From contig JACRBN010000001.1 in NCBI GenBank assembly GCA_016213105.1, positions 217,692 to 281,691 of the forward strand: a stretch of 64,000 nt of DNA, in the 5' to 3' direction. The DNA comes from Chloroflexota bacterium. GTDB lineage: Bacteria > Chloroflexota > Anaerolineae > Anaerolineales > Villigracilaceae. The notes beneath the pieces were generated by a model, which was given only the letters and a program-made list of their open reading frames with translations, had not been told where the DNA came from and did not search any database. The translations under genes and the position numbers were made by a program. This document shows, one piece after another, positions 49,011 to 57,112 of the stretch (the first letter of the stretch is position 1; every line of letters starts with the position of its first letter).

Positions 49011-50246
49011 TTATGGCTTGGGGGTGGCGGTGGGCGTGGGCCCTTTGGGCACGCCTTCCACCGTGGGCATGGGGGGCGGGCCGATGGTGAAGCCCAGGTC
49101 GCCCTGATAGGTGAAGTAGGTCACCTGCCCGGGGAAGATCTCCACCCAGGTCTGCACGGTCTTCTCGTAACGGAAGGTGATCTTGTACAGCCCCGCAGGC
49201 AGGTCGCCGAGCACCAGGTTCTCGTCATAGTACGGGTCGTGGTTGATCACCCCCCCGCCGCCGTAGGATTTGACCAGGCGCTTCTCGCCCGTCTCCTCGT
49301 TCTCGACGTACACCTCCACCTGCTGCAGGGTGTTGCCGTCCGTGTCCATCAGGCGCGCGACCAGCACGCCCCAGCCCTGAGGCGGAGCCATCCACAGCTC
49401 GGGGTTGTAGGTGCTCTGGAATTTGTTGGTGGGCAGACGCACCTCGAAGTGCAGGTGCGGACCCGTGGTCGCGCCCGTGGCGCCCACCAGGCCGATCACA
49501 TCGCCCGTCTCGACGTGCTGGCCGAGGACGGCGGTCACCTTGCTCATGTGGGCGTAGATCGTGTAGAGCTGCTGGCTGCGATAGCCAAAGTCGTGGCGGA
49601 TGGCCACGGCCTGGCCGTAGGGGTCGTCCTTGGCGTAGGGCGATTCGGTGAACAGCCCCCAGGTGGCCCACACCACCGTCCCAGGCCCGGCCGCCAGGAT
49701 GGGCGTGCCCTCGGGCGCGGGGATGTCCACGCCGGTGTGGACGATGCTCGGCCCAAAGTAGATGCCGCCGTAGCGGTAATCGGCCAGCGGCCAGTTGACC
49801 TGGTCGGCGGCGATGGGGCGGGCGAAGTAGAAGTGATCGTAGGAGGTCGGCGCCCACGGCACGGGATACAAGGGCGGACGCCAGCCCGAGACGGGCGCCT
49901 GGCCCGGGGTGGGCAGGTCGAAGCGGAAGGGCGCCAGCGTGGGAGTCAATTCCACCTGGGGCCCGGGCTGGGCGCCCGCCAAAGCGCCGAACGGCAGCGT
50001 GGGGGTGACTCCGGCCACGGTCGGGGCGCAGGAGGTGAGGAGGAGAATAGAGAATAGAGAGAAGAGGAGGAGGATGTCAGTGCGATGACGAAGCAATTCC
50101 AGGTTAAGAGGAGATTGCCTCGGGCTTCGCGGTTGGGCAATTTGGCAAATTGCCCTACAGACTCGCAATGACGTGCGATGATCCAGGAGATTGCTTCGGG
50201 CGGGCGGGCGCCGCCCTCGCAATGACGGAAAGGTATGATTCATCAT
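49011..50246 (-). CDS. M23-family peptidase lipoprotein
   Basis: Up to 411 residues. The M23 metal motifs are IVHTGVDIPAPEGTPI (HxxxD), YTIYAHMSKV and GPHLHFEVRLP (HxH). Before these come a lipobox LLLTSC and a Pro/Thr linker, and a beta-rich tail ends in a Thr/Pro stretch. It probably trims peptidoglycan or binds and activates another hydrolase. The first ~50 residues of the full frame are translated repeat DNA; a TTG at 50096 (LRHRTDILLLFSLF...) gives a sensible signal peptide. The ATG at 50246 overlaps the upstream stop by ATGA. Confidence 0.82.
   Translation of the reverse strand: MMNHTFPSLRGRRPPARSNLLDHRTSLRVCRAICQIAQPRSPRQSPLNLELLRHRTDILLLFSLFSILLLTSCAPTVAGVTPTLPFGALAGAQPGPQVELTPTLAPFRFDLPTPGQAPVSGWRPPLYPVPWAPTSYDHFYFARPIAADQVNWPLADYRYGGIYFGPSIVHTGVDIPAPEGTPILAAGPGTVVWATWGLFTESPYAKDDPYGQAVAIRHDFGYRSQQLYTIYAHMSKVTAVLGQHVETGDVIGLVGATGATTGPHLHFEVRLPTNKFQSTYNPELWMAPPQGWGVLVARLMDTDGNTLQQVEVYVENEETGEKRLVKSYGGGGVINHDPYYDENLVLGDLPAGLYKITFRYEKTVQTWVEIFPGQVTYFTYQGDLGFTIGPPPMPTVEGVPKGPTPTATPKP
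50089..50230. repeat. GATTGCTTCG...CTCGCAATGAC repeats at the start of the M23 gene
   Basis: Two tandem copies: GAGATTGCCTCGGGC...GACTCGCAATGACG and GGAGATTGCTTCGGGC...CCCTCGCAATGACGG, plus GACGAAGCAATTCC and a nested GGGCAATTTGGCAAATTGCCC. It lies between the translational start coupled to the upstream gene and the signal peptide of the M23 protein. Confidence 0.75.
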
Positions 50247-52117
50247 TCGAACGTCGGCACGACCGTCGGGGGGGTGACGGAGGGCGGGGGGGTGTTCGAT
50301 GGGGTGGGCGTGACCGTGGGCGGGCGCGGGGTGCGCGTGTTGGTGGGCGAGCCGGTCGGGCGCGGGGTGCGCGAGGGGCCCGGCGTGGAGGTGGGAACGG
50401 GGGTGCGGCTGGGGGTGGCCGTGGGCGGCAGGACGCGCGTGGGCGTGGCCAGCACCTCGGCGGGATACAGCTCCAGCATGGCGGCGTACCAGTCCAGGCC
50501 GCTGGGCATGGCAAATTCGGTGAAGCGCGCGCCGGCGAAGTAGTTCTGCCAGTTGGGCAGGGCGGGCAGGCGCTGCCAGCCGTAAGCCTGCGCCAGGGAG
50601 GTCACATCCACCCAGTAGCCGGACGGCACGGGGGCGTAGCGTCCGCCCGCCTCGTAGGAGCGCGGATCGAGTTCGTAGCGGGCGTTCAAATCCCAGGGCG
50701 GGTTCTGGATCGGCTCGCCGAGCGAACCGTCCTGGCGCTGGGCGCGCAGGTACAGGCGCCAGTAGGTCTCGGTGCCGATCTGTTCGCGCACCACGGCCAT
50801 CCAGCCGGCGTTGATCATGAGCGAGTTGATGGCAAAGGCGCGCCCGGTGTAGAGCCAGTCCTCGTTGTAGCCGGGGTCAAGCGAGGTGGTGATGGGCACG
50901 AAGGCGTTTTCGAGGGAGCCCAGGGCGTCCCAGCCGGTGGCCTGGATCGCGCGCTCGCGCAGAGCGGTGAAGGCCTCGTCCACCAGGTCGTGCAGCTGCG
51001 GGTAGGGCGCCTGCACGCCGGGCAGATCGACCATGTACCAGCGCTGGTTGGGGATGGGGCTGACCGGGGTCAGCACGGGCGACCACATGCCCGCCGGGGT
51101 GACGGCGGCGGCCTGGGTAAAGGAATCAGGCAAAGGCTCGGGCAGGGAGAGGTTGGGCCAGATCAAGCCGCGGGCGCGGCCGGGCAACGAAAACGGAGCC
51201 AGCAGCAGGCGTCCGTCGAGGGTGTAGGCGGTGAGGTATTGCTGGTTGGGACCATCCAATAGGGCGATGACCTGGTTCCCCTGGGCGTTCCAGGCGGGCC
51301 AGTCGCCGTCGCCGATCCACTGGGCGGGGCGGGACGGCTGGTCGACCTCCCAGACGTAGATGCCGCTGTAGCCGAGGTCGAGCGAATCGGAGGCCCAGAC
51401 CAGGCGCTTGCCCTGCGCATCCCAGGCGGGGTGGGTCTCGGCCGACTGCGGCGAGTTGCTGAGGTTGCGGAAGCGGGTATCGTCGTTGATGTCGAGGTCG
51501 GCCAGCCAGATCTCGCTGTCGCCGCTGCGATCCGAGACGAAGACGATCTGGCGTCCGTTGGGGGCCCAGGCGGGCGAGTGGTCCGAGGCGGCGTTTTCGG
51601 TGAGCAGGATCTGGCCCTGTTCGGGGTCGGCCAGCGAGTAGAGGGCGACTTCGAGGCTGCCGTCCGCGTAGGTGGTGTAGGCGATCCAGGCCAGGTCGGG
51701 CGACCAGGTAGGCGAGGAATCGAACTGCTCCGTTTCGGTAAGACGCTGGATGCCGCCGGATTGCAGGTCGAGCAGGTAGAGGTCGTAGAAGCCGCCGCGG
51801 TTGGAGGCGAAGGCGATGCGCGAGCCGTCGGGGCTGACGGCGGGGGTGATGTCGTTCCAGTCGCCGGCGGTGATGCGGGTGAGTTCGACTTCGCCGGGGA
51901 TGTTGAGGAAGAGGTGGGCGTAGCCGTTCTCTTCGATGGAGAGCACGACCAGGTCGCGGGCCAGGGCGGCGACGGGTTCGGGGGTGGAGGTGTCGGCGGC
52001 GGTGGGGGTGACAGGCTCGGACGGATGGGTGGGGGACGGCGCGGCGCAGCCCGCCAGGAGCGAGCCGATCAGCAGGAGTCCGAGCAGCGCGGGGAGGACG
52101 GCGGGGCGGTTAGGCAT
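50243..52117 (-). CDS. TolB-like beta-propeller lipoprotein
   Basis: 624 residues from the ATG at 52117. Lipobox LLAGC near residue 24, a short Thr/Pro linker, then repeated PD40 units such as ITPAVSPDGSRIAFASNRGG, SSPTWSPDLAWIAYTTYADG, HSPAWAPNGRQIVFVSDRSGDSEIW and THPAWDAQGKRLVWASD. The C-terminal half is less repetitive, with PGYNEDWLYTGRAFAINSL, and a Thr/Pro-rich end of about 75 residues. Probably a surface protein that binds peptides or glycans; no enzyme motif is seen. It lies between the small 52110 gene and the M23 gene. Confidence 0.83.
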   Translation of the reverse strand: MPNRPAVLPALLGLLLIGSLLAGCAAPSPTHPSEPVTPTAADTSTPEPVAALARDLVVLSIEENGYAHLFLNIPGEVELTRITAGDWNDITPAVSPDGSRIAFASNRGGFYDLYLLDLQSGGIQRLTETEQFDSSPTWSPDLAWIAYTTYADGSLEVALYSLADPEQGQILLTENAASDHSPAWAPNGRQIVFVSDRSGDSEIWLADLDINDDTRFRNLSNSPQSAETHPAWDAQGKRLVWASDSLDLGYSGIYVWEVDQPSRPAQWIGDGDWPAWNAQGNQVIALLDGPNQQYLTAYTLDGRLLLAPFSLPGRARGLIWPNLSLPEPLPDSFTQAAAVTPAGMWSPVLTPVSPIPNQRWYMVDLPGVQAPYPQLHDLVDEAFTALRERAIQATGWDALGSLENAFVPITTSLDPGYNEDWLYTGRAFAINSLMINAGWMAVVREQIGTETYWRLYLRAQRQDGSLGEPIQNPPWDLNARYELDPRSYEAGGRYAPVPSGYWVDVTSLAQAYGWQRLPALPNWQNYFAGARFTEFAMPSGLDWYAAMLELYPAEVLATPTRVLPPTATPSRTPVPTSTPGPSRTPRPTGSPTNTRTPRPPTVTPTPSNTPPPSVTPPTVVPTFE

Positions 52118-52481
52118 CGACGGGGGTGTCTTCGGCGGGCGGCGGGTCGACCTCGATGGGGATGGCCAGCGGGTCGGCGGCGGGGCCATCGGGATAGAAG
52201 AGGCTGGCGGTGAGGGTGTAGGGGCTGCGCAGTTCGCCGCGGATGTGCAGGGTGAGTTCGAGCTTCCAGGACATGGGTTCGACCACGCTAACCGAGGCGA
52301 CCTCGCGGCCGTCCGCGTTGACGAGGGTGATCTCGAGGTGCGGGCGCTGCTGGAAGGGGGTCATTTCGATGTTCACGCGCAGGCGGCGGCCATCAGAGTA
52401 CGGGAACGCGCCGAGGGCGGTGATCTTTGTCTCGGCGGGGGTCATGCGGTTCAGGTTGTCTTCGGGGAGGAAAAATTCCAT
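52110..52481 (-). CDS. Hypothetical protein, first gene of the lipoprotein operon
   Basis: 123 residues, all-beta by appearance: KITALGAFPYSDGRRLRVNIEMTPFQQRPHLEITLVNADG and KLELTLHIRGELRSPYTLTASLFYPDG. No signal peptide. It overlaps the TolB-like gene by 8 bases and probably is co-translated with it. No family recognised. Confidence 0.72.
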   Translation of the reverse strand: MEFFLPEDNLNRMTPAETKITALGAFPYSDGRRLRVNIEMTPFQQRPHLEITLVNADGREVASVSVVEPMSWKLELTLHIRGELRSPYTLTASLFYPDGPAADPLAIPIEVDPPPAEDTPVDA

Positions 52482-52535
52482 GCGGGCAATTATACCCAGT
52501 TACGGGGGGCGGGGTACGAGTTGCAGGTTACGGGT

Positions 52536-53603
52536 TTACGGGTCGAGGGGGGATTTTACGGCGAGGCCGCCGCGCTGGAGGACGTGGGTGTAAATCATAG
52601 TGGTCTTTACATCCTTGTGGCCCAATAATTCCTGGACGGTGCGGATGTCGTACCCCCTCTGGCTTCGCCACCTCCCCCAAATTCGAATAAAAACACCACG
52701 GGTAGCGGATGGTTTGAGTATCGAATTTGGGGGAGGACGGGTGGGGGTGGTGGCGAAGGAGTGGCGAAAGGTGTGGGGACTGACTTTCTTTGTTATTTTG
52801 GCAAGTTTGGCCGCTTCTTTGACCGCTTTCTGAATGGTGGATTCATCCAGGTGATGACGACGGATTATTTTCGTCTGCGGATCTTCGGTCAGGTTTGCGG
52901 CAGGGAATACATATTGCCAAATCCATTCCCTGTGGGCGTTGGGAGATTTTTGTTCGAATGCGTATGGCAGATATACAGAGCCGTATCCGTTGGCCAGGTC
53001 TTTCTCGTGCAGGACTTTGACATATTGCAGTTGAAGTTCCAGCGGTTGAAAGAGCGTATTGGGCAGGGGCGTGACACGATCTCCGCCACCTTTGCCATCG
53101 CGAACCACAATCTGGTGATTGGCAAAGTCAATGTCTTTGACGCGCAGGCGCAGACATTCCATAATGCGTAATCCGCTGCCATACAGAACCTGGGCAATCA
53201 GTTTATTTGTGCCCTGCATTAAGTCGATAATGCGTCTGGCTTCCTCTTTGGAGAGTACCGTGGGGAGGTTTTTTGCGCGCTGCGGGCGGAATTCGGCAAG
53301 GCGTGTTTCATCCAGTTCGATGTGCAGGACATGGCGATAGAGAAAGAGAATGGCGCTGATGGCTTGATTTTGCGTGGAGGCAGATACCTTGCGTTCGGTG
53401 ACAAGGTGGGTGATGAATTGGTTGATCTCTGTTTCGGCCATTTCTTTGGGGTGGCGTTTGTTGTGATAGAGGATGTATTCCCTGGTCCATTGTATGTAGG
53501 TTTCGCCGGTGCGCGCGGAATATTGCCTGACTTGAATGGCGTCACGGTATTGGTCCAGCAGTTTTTTATCGTTTTTTGGGGGTGGCAGGACTGGGATTGT
53601 CAT
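52536..53603 (-). CDS. intI: Integron integrase (IntI-type tyrosine recombinase) with an inserted palindrome
   Basis: 355 residues. The catalytic residues are all present: R146 ([11 protein letters not shown]), K171, H277 and R280 (SPHTFRHSF), H329 (QELLGHKD) and Y338 (TMIYTHV). The IntI-specific extra domain is [12 protein letters not shown] near residue 224. The end [15 protein letters not shown] matches IntI tails. Residues about 286-317 are foreign: where IntI proteins usually have HLLEAG there are about 32 residues encoded by a palindrome. Without it the protein would be about 330 residues, the normal size. Frame is kept, but activity is uncertain. Confidence 0.92.
   Translation of the reverse strand: MTIPVLPPPKNDKKLLDQYRDAIQVRQYSARTGETYIQWTREYILYHNKRHPKEMAETEINQFITHLVTERKVSASTQNQAISAILFLYRHVLHIELDETRLAEFRPQRAKNLPTVLSKEEARRIIDLMQGTNKLIAQVLYGSGLRIMECLRLRVKDIDFANHQIVVRDGKGGGDRVTPLPNTLFQPLELQLQYVKVLHEKDLANGYGSVYLPYAFEQKSPNAHREWIWQYVFPAANLTEDPQTKIIRRHHLDESTIQKAVKEAAKLAKITKKVSPHTFRHSFATTPTRPPPNSILKPSATRGVFIRIWGRWRSQRGYDIRTVQELLGHKDVKTTMIYTHVLQRGGLAVKSPLDP
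52663..52758. repeat. Palindromic element inserted in frame in intI
   Basis: An outer inverted repeat CTTCGCCACC (52663-52672) / GGTGGCGAAG (52749-52758) and an inner perfect 16-bp repeat CCTCCCCCAAATTCGA (52671-52686) / TCGAATTTGGGGGAGG (52721-52736) with a 34-base loop. Its length keeps the reading frame. It separates the HxxR box from the second catalytic His region of the integrase. Confidence 0.85.
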
Positions 53604-53607
53604 TTTG

Positions 53608-53637
53608 TTGTCTTTTTTTGTGGCGAGGGTTTATAAT
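53608..53637 (+). promoter_or_regulatory. Candidate cassette promoter (Pc)
   Basis: TTGTCT (53608-53613) and TATAAT (53632-53637), 18-base spacer, reading toward the cassettes from just upstream of the intI start. Confidence 0.5.
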
Positions 53638-53640
53638 TTA

Positions 53641-53734
53641 CGCATCCGCACATAAGCAATTATACCGAACAGTTCGGCATATCACGCCCCAGAAGGGGAA
53701 ATACCCGAACGGTTCAGCCAAAGCGTAGTTGGGC
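53641..53734 (+). other. Candidate attI site
   Basis: The region between intI and the first cassette. The cut point is the G of GTTGGGC at 53728-53734: the first cassette's attC begins with GCAGCCCAAC, the complement of GTTGGGCTGC here. Two direct repeats, CCGAACAGTTCGG (53665-53677) and CCGAACGGTTCAG (53705-53717), 40 bp apart, may be the integrase-binding DR sites. Confidence 0.8.
53659..53677 (-). promoter_or_regulatory. Possible intI promoter -10 beside a palindromic operator
   Basis: Minus strand TATAAT (53659-53664) abuts the palindrome CCGAACTGTTCGG (53665-53677). The -35 is poor. The palindrome resembles a LexA half-site pair but with a 1-base centre rather than 4. Confidence 0.35.
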
Positions 53735-53768
53735 TGCTGGCTCCGAATTCATAGTCAAAGGGAATTGC

Positions 53769-55112
53769 ATGAGAGAATCTGATAAACAAAATGGCTCAAA
53801 AATAATATTTAGGTTAGTTGCCATTGCCATAATCTTTATTGGTTGTGTTAGCGTAATTGCATCATGCGTTACTGTCAAAACGAATACCCCCGCATTACCT
53901 GAATTTACTTCAAAGCCAGTTGATATTATCAATACCAATACGCCAAGAATTCTTCTACCCACATCAACTTTGTATGTTTCGCCAACAGTCGCAGAAACCC
54001 CCGCGCAACTTTATAGCGCTACAGAAAATAATGATTACCTTGTGTACCGACCAGCGCTTCAAATAGGTAAGCCGCAATTAGCATTGTATGACCTTAAAAA
54101 CAATAAATACATATACACTGAAGTCTCACCTACTAATAATGATTGGTATGTCAATAGTTTTAGTCTTAGCAAGGATAATCGCTTGGCATATGAGAAAGAC
54201 GATAATATCTACATTTGGGATTATCCTTTTGTAGAAAACGCTCAAACGGAAATTATTTTTGATAAACCATCTACGACAGAAAAAGGGATTCTATCTTGGA
54301 GTCTTGACGGACACTATCTCCTACTTACGGGAGTCCAAGCAGGTATAAAAAAACTCTTTCTGTGGGATGGAAAGAACTTTCTGGAAATGTATAATCATCA
54401 AAGAGAAGTTTATTCTTACTATGCTACATGGGGTAATGATGGAAAGTTGGCATTTACTGAATACTTCACACCAAATGGAAATGCCAGTGAGGTTTTTGTT
54501 TGGGACGGCAAAGATGTCTTTAGTCTAAGTCAAAATCCATCTAAGTCTCCTGCGTGGAGTAAAGATGGTAAATTGGCGTTTCTTTCAAATCAAAATGGAG
54601 AATACAACATTTTTGTTTGGGATGGCGTGTCAAAAACTAATGACATGCCAGACATCGAAACATTTTCCCGTCCCGACTCAACAATTTCCCCTTTTCCACA
54701 TCTAACTTGGACTAATTCTGGCTCGATTGTATTTAGAGGACGCGGTAAAACTGATTTGCACACTCAAATTTATGAATGGGATGGTGAAACGACAAGAAAT
54801 ATAAGCCAAACTCCGTCCATTGATAATTACGGGCTGGCTTGGGGAAATGATAGATACTGGTCAGCCGATGGATATTACACTGTTTATGTTCACGACAATA
54901 CGAATCGAATTATATTTGAAACTAAAGGAACTGCGTCTAGATGGACTCAAGGCGGTTTATTAATTTTCTGTAGGCACGTTGGAAACGTTAGAAACGACTG
55001 GACACTTTCAGTATGGGATGGCAAAAATATTGTCGACGTTACTCATGGTATAGATATTGAAGCAAAATGGACTAATTCAAATGGGCAATCTATTACATGC
55101 ACATATGGGTAG
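53769..55112 (+). CDS. Cassette 1: beta-propeller lipoprotein
   Basis: 447 residues. A signal peptide (FRLVAIAIIFIGCVSVIASC) ends in a lipobox. A short linker is followed by repeats of the form 'W..DGKLAF.S..NG..NIFVWDG', for example YSYYATWGNDGKLAFTEYF, SPAWSKDGKLAFLSNQNGEYNIF and LTWTNSGSIVFRGRG, typical of a TolB/PD40 propeller. AAAGGGA precedes the ATG. It has no catalytic motif. AT-rich, unlike the chromosomal TolB-like gene at 50243, although the architecture is alike. Confidence 0.8.
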   Translation: MRESDKQNGSKIIFRLVAIAIIFIGCVSVIASCVTVKTNTPALPEFTSKPVDIINTNTPRILLPTSTLYVSPTVAETPAQLYSATENNDYLVYRPALQIGKPQLALYDLKNNKYIYTEVSPTNNDWYVNSFSLSKDNRLAYEKDDNIYIWDYPFVENAQTEIIFDKPSTTEKGILSWSLDGHYLLLTGVQAGIKKLFLWDGKNFLEMYNHQREVYSYYATWGNDGKLAFTEYFTPNGNASEVFVWDGKDVFSLSQNPSKSPAWSKDGKLAFLSNQNGEYNIFVWDGVSKTNDMPDIETFSRPDSTISPFPHLTWTNSGSIVFRGRGKTDLHTQIYEWDGETTRNISQTPSIDNYGLAWGNDRYWSADGYYTVYVHDNTNRIIFETKGTASRWTQGGLLIFCRHVGNVRNDWTLSVWDGKNIVDVTHGIDIEAKWTNSNGQSITCTYG

Positions 55113-55129
55113 TTACACTTTAAAATGCA

Positions 55130-55260
55130 GCCCAACAAAGCGTGCACTGGACGGGCGGGTACGGTGCGGCTTTGCGAGCATTTTTCTCGCTTCGAGTTTT
55201 TTCTGCCTGTCGAGAGAGTCAGCGTCCCGTCCCACCCGCCAGTAACGCAAACCGTTAGCC
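55130..55260 (+). repeat. attC site 1
   Basis: R'' GCCCAAC at 55130-55136, R' GTTAGCC at 55254-55260. The stem class is unusual: CACTGGACGGGCGGG pairs with CCCACCCGCCAGT. Confidence 0.9.
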
Positions 55261-55286
55261 CGCTTCCTTGCAAAGGAGAGTAATAA

Positions 55287-56171
55287 ATGGATACAGCAAC
55301 CCTTACAATAATCATAGTAATTATTTTTGCTCTAATTGCGATTTTTAGTTTTGTTGTTTACCAAAAACGCGGAGAAGCGGAAATTAAGGTTTTAGGAATG
55401 AGTCTGAAAATTAAAGGGTCGAATGAGATTCCACACTCAAAACCTGCTATATCTGCCAAAGACATTGTGAGTCGAGAAGGCGGGCTTTTAGCGGACGATG
55501 GTACAGGTCAAGGTATTGAAATTGAAAAAGTCAACGTTAAGGATGATGTTTTACTATCCAGCAATAATCCTCCCCAAAATATGAACAAAAGACCCGTAAA
55601 TGTTGACCAACCAGTAACATTAAATGCACAAATGGTAAGCGCGGGCGGAAACATTACCATTCAACAATTTGTAGGTGGACAGGCTTCGCTTGCACAAGAG
55701 TTAGAATTTTTCATAAAAAGTATTGGACTTGAAAAAATCAGAGAAAATAAATTTGCAAAATCACAATATGAAGCATATTGCAACGCATGGAAAAGCCTTC
55801 AAGGATTACGAGTTGCGGGTGATGACTTATGGGAAATTGCAAGCCAAGAAAATGTTATAGTTTTTGCTAAACGATTAAGAGAAGCGAAAACAATCGTTCG
55901 TGAAGAAGAAATTTTTCTTGAAGATAAAGACCGCGAAGACTTGAATAAAGTTTTACAAGAATTTATGAATTTTCGATTAGGTAAAGTTGAATTAATCGAG
56001 ATACGCTCAAAAAGAGATATTGAAAAATATTCATATATGTCCGAAGAGGAAATCGAAAGAGAAGTTTCACGGCAAATCCAAAAAAACTATAAATACAAAA
56101 TACAGTACGAGCAGTTACTTGAAAAAATTCGAGTTTCGTTTAAGAGAAGGCTTTCAAGCAACATTGTGTAA
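55287..56171 (+). CDS. Cassette 2: membrane-anchored protein of unknown function
   Basis: 294 residues. One N-terminal transmembrane helix (LTIIIVIIFALIAIFSFVVYQ), then a segment VTLNAQMVSAGGNITIQQFVGGQ, and a charged helical C-terminal half (EEIFLEDKDREDLNKVLQEF). The 'GGNITIQQ.VGG' patch is like glycine-rich beta motifs found in some effector-associated proteins, but I do not assign a family. AAAGGAG precedes the ATG at 55287. AT-rich cassette gene, sole gene of its cassette. Confidence 0.75.
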   Translation: MDTATLTIIIVIIFALIAIFSFVVYQKRGEAEIKVLGMSLKIKGSNEIPHSKPAISAKDIVSREGGLLADDGTGQGIEIEKVNVKDDVLLSSNNPPQNMNKRPVNVDQPVTLNAQMVSAGGNITIQQFVGGQASLAQELEFFIKSIGLEKIRENKFAKSQYEAYCNAWKSLQGLRVAGDDLWEIASQENVIVFAKRLREAKTIVREEEIFLEDKDREDLNKVLQEFMNFRLGKVELIEIRSKRDIEKYSYMSEEEIEREVSRQIQKNYKYKIQYEQLLEKIRVSFKRRLSSNIV

Positions 56172-56187
56172 TAATAGGCAAAACGCG

Positions 56188-56316
56188 GGCTAACAAAGCG
56201 TGCACCTGACGTGTGGGATTCTGCGGCATTTTCAAGCATTTTTCTCGCTTCGAGTTTTTCCTGCTCCCAAGCAGAATCCACGCCCCCCCACACGCAGGTA
56301 ACGCAAACCGTTGGGC
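56188..56316 (+). repeat. attC site 2
   Basis: R'' GGCTAAC at 56188-56194, R' GTTGGGC at 56310-56316. Stem GACGTGTGGG / CCCACACG with the CACCTG/CAGGT outer pair. Confidence 0.92.
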
Positions 56317-56416
56317 AGACTTGTCCGAACCAGCAAAATAAATCTCCAGTAATCCGCCTTGTATTTCCCTCGCACGCAATTAGAGCAAGACGAAACTAAA
56401 AAGGAGAGAAAAACTT

Positions 56417-56920
56417 ATGTCCAAAAGTTCAGATAGAACTGTTATTAGCGAAGCCCTTGATGGGTTTAAGCAATTGGTCGCGCAGAGTGATGAGTTACAT
56501 TCAAATCTCCTCAATGAAGAGTTTAAAGATATTCAGGAATATCACGAACCGATGAAGGAAGTAATTACTTCTCTTCGCCAGCAATATGAAACAATCGAGT
56601 CCCTATCGGGAGTAGAAATTTCAGACTTGCTTCATTGTCAATCTATTCTTATGTTCCAGCTCCTTAGCAAGATGGTTGACCTTCAAGCACGAACTGAAAA
56701 AGTTGGTAAAACAGTAGAGGATGCCGCCCGATATACAACTAATCGTGTTATACAAGGAGTTAGCGGTAGTATTTACCCCCCATTACCTTGCTTATATCAA
56801 AAAGAAGATTCCTTCAATCAGTCCTTGCGTGCAGGTTCCCAAAACAGTGAAATCAAAGGGATGTTGCAAGATATATTGCGACTACTTGGAGGTTCTTCTT
56901 ATCAAAGTGACAGTAGGTAA
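56417..56920 (+). CDS. Cassette 3: small helical protein, unknown
   Basis: 167 residues, mostly helical: ALDGFKQLVAQSDELHSNLLNEEFKDIQEYHEPMKEV and EISDLLHCQSILMFQLLSKMVDLQARTEKVGKTVEDAA. No signal or membrane segment. AAAGGAGAG precedes the ATG. No family recognised. About 100 bases separate it from the cassette start. Confidence 0.68.
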   Translation: MSKSSDRTVISEALDGFKQLVAQSDELHSNLLNEEFKDIQEYHEPMKEVITSLRQQYETIESLSGVEISDLLHCQSILMFQLLSKMVDLQARTEKVGKTVEDAARYTTNRVIQGVSGSIYPPLPCLYQKEDSFNQSLRAGSQNSEIKGMLQDILRLLGGSSYQSDSR

Positions 56921-56955
56921 TTATTTCTGGCAGTAGTGTTTCCATTCCCCAGTCT

Positions 56956-57085
56956 GCCCAACAAAGCGTGCACCCGACGCTGGGGATTCTGGCGCGATTC
57001 CAAGCCTTTTTCTACGCCTCAGCATTTTCCCAGTCGGACGGCGTCCCGCCGCCCGCCCCAGCGCGGGTAACGCAAACCGTTGGGT
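56956..57085 (+). repeat. attC site 3
   Basis: R'' GCCCAAC at 56956-56962, R' GTTGGGT at 57079-57085; common stem class GACGCTGGGG / CCCCAGCG. Confidence 0.93.
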
Positions 57086-57112
57086 GCTTGCTCCAAAAGG
57101 AAGGAAAACAAA

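Noticed and set aside
52536..53603. Reading the integrase as a plain XerC/XerD or phage integrase
   Set aside because: The IntI-specific segment [12 protein letters not shown], the C-terminal [10 protein letters not shown] and the adjacent attC array point to IntI.
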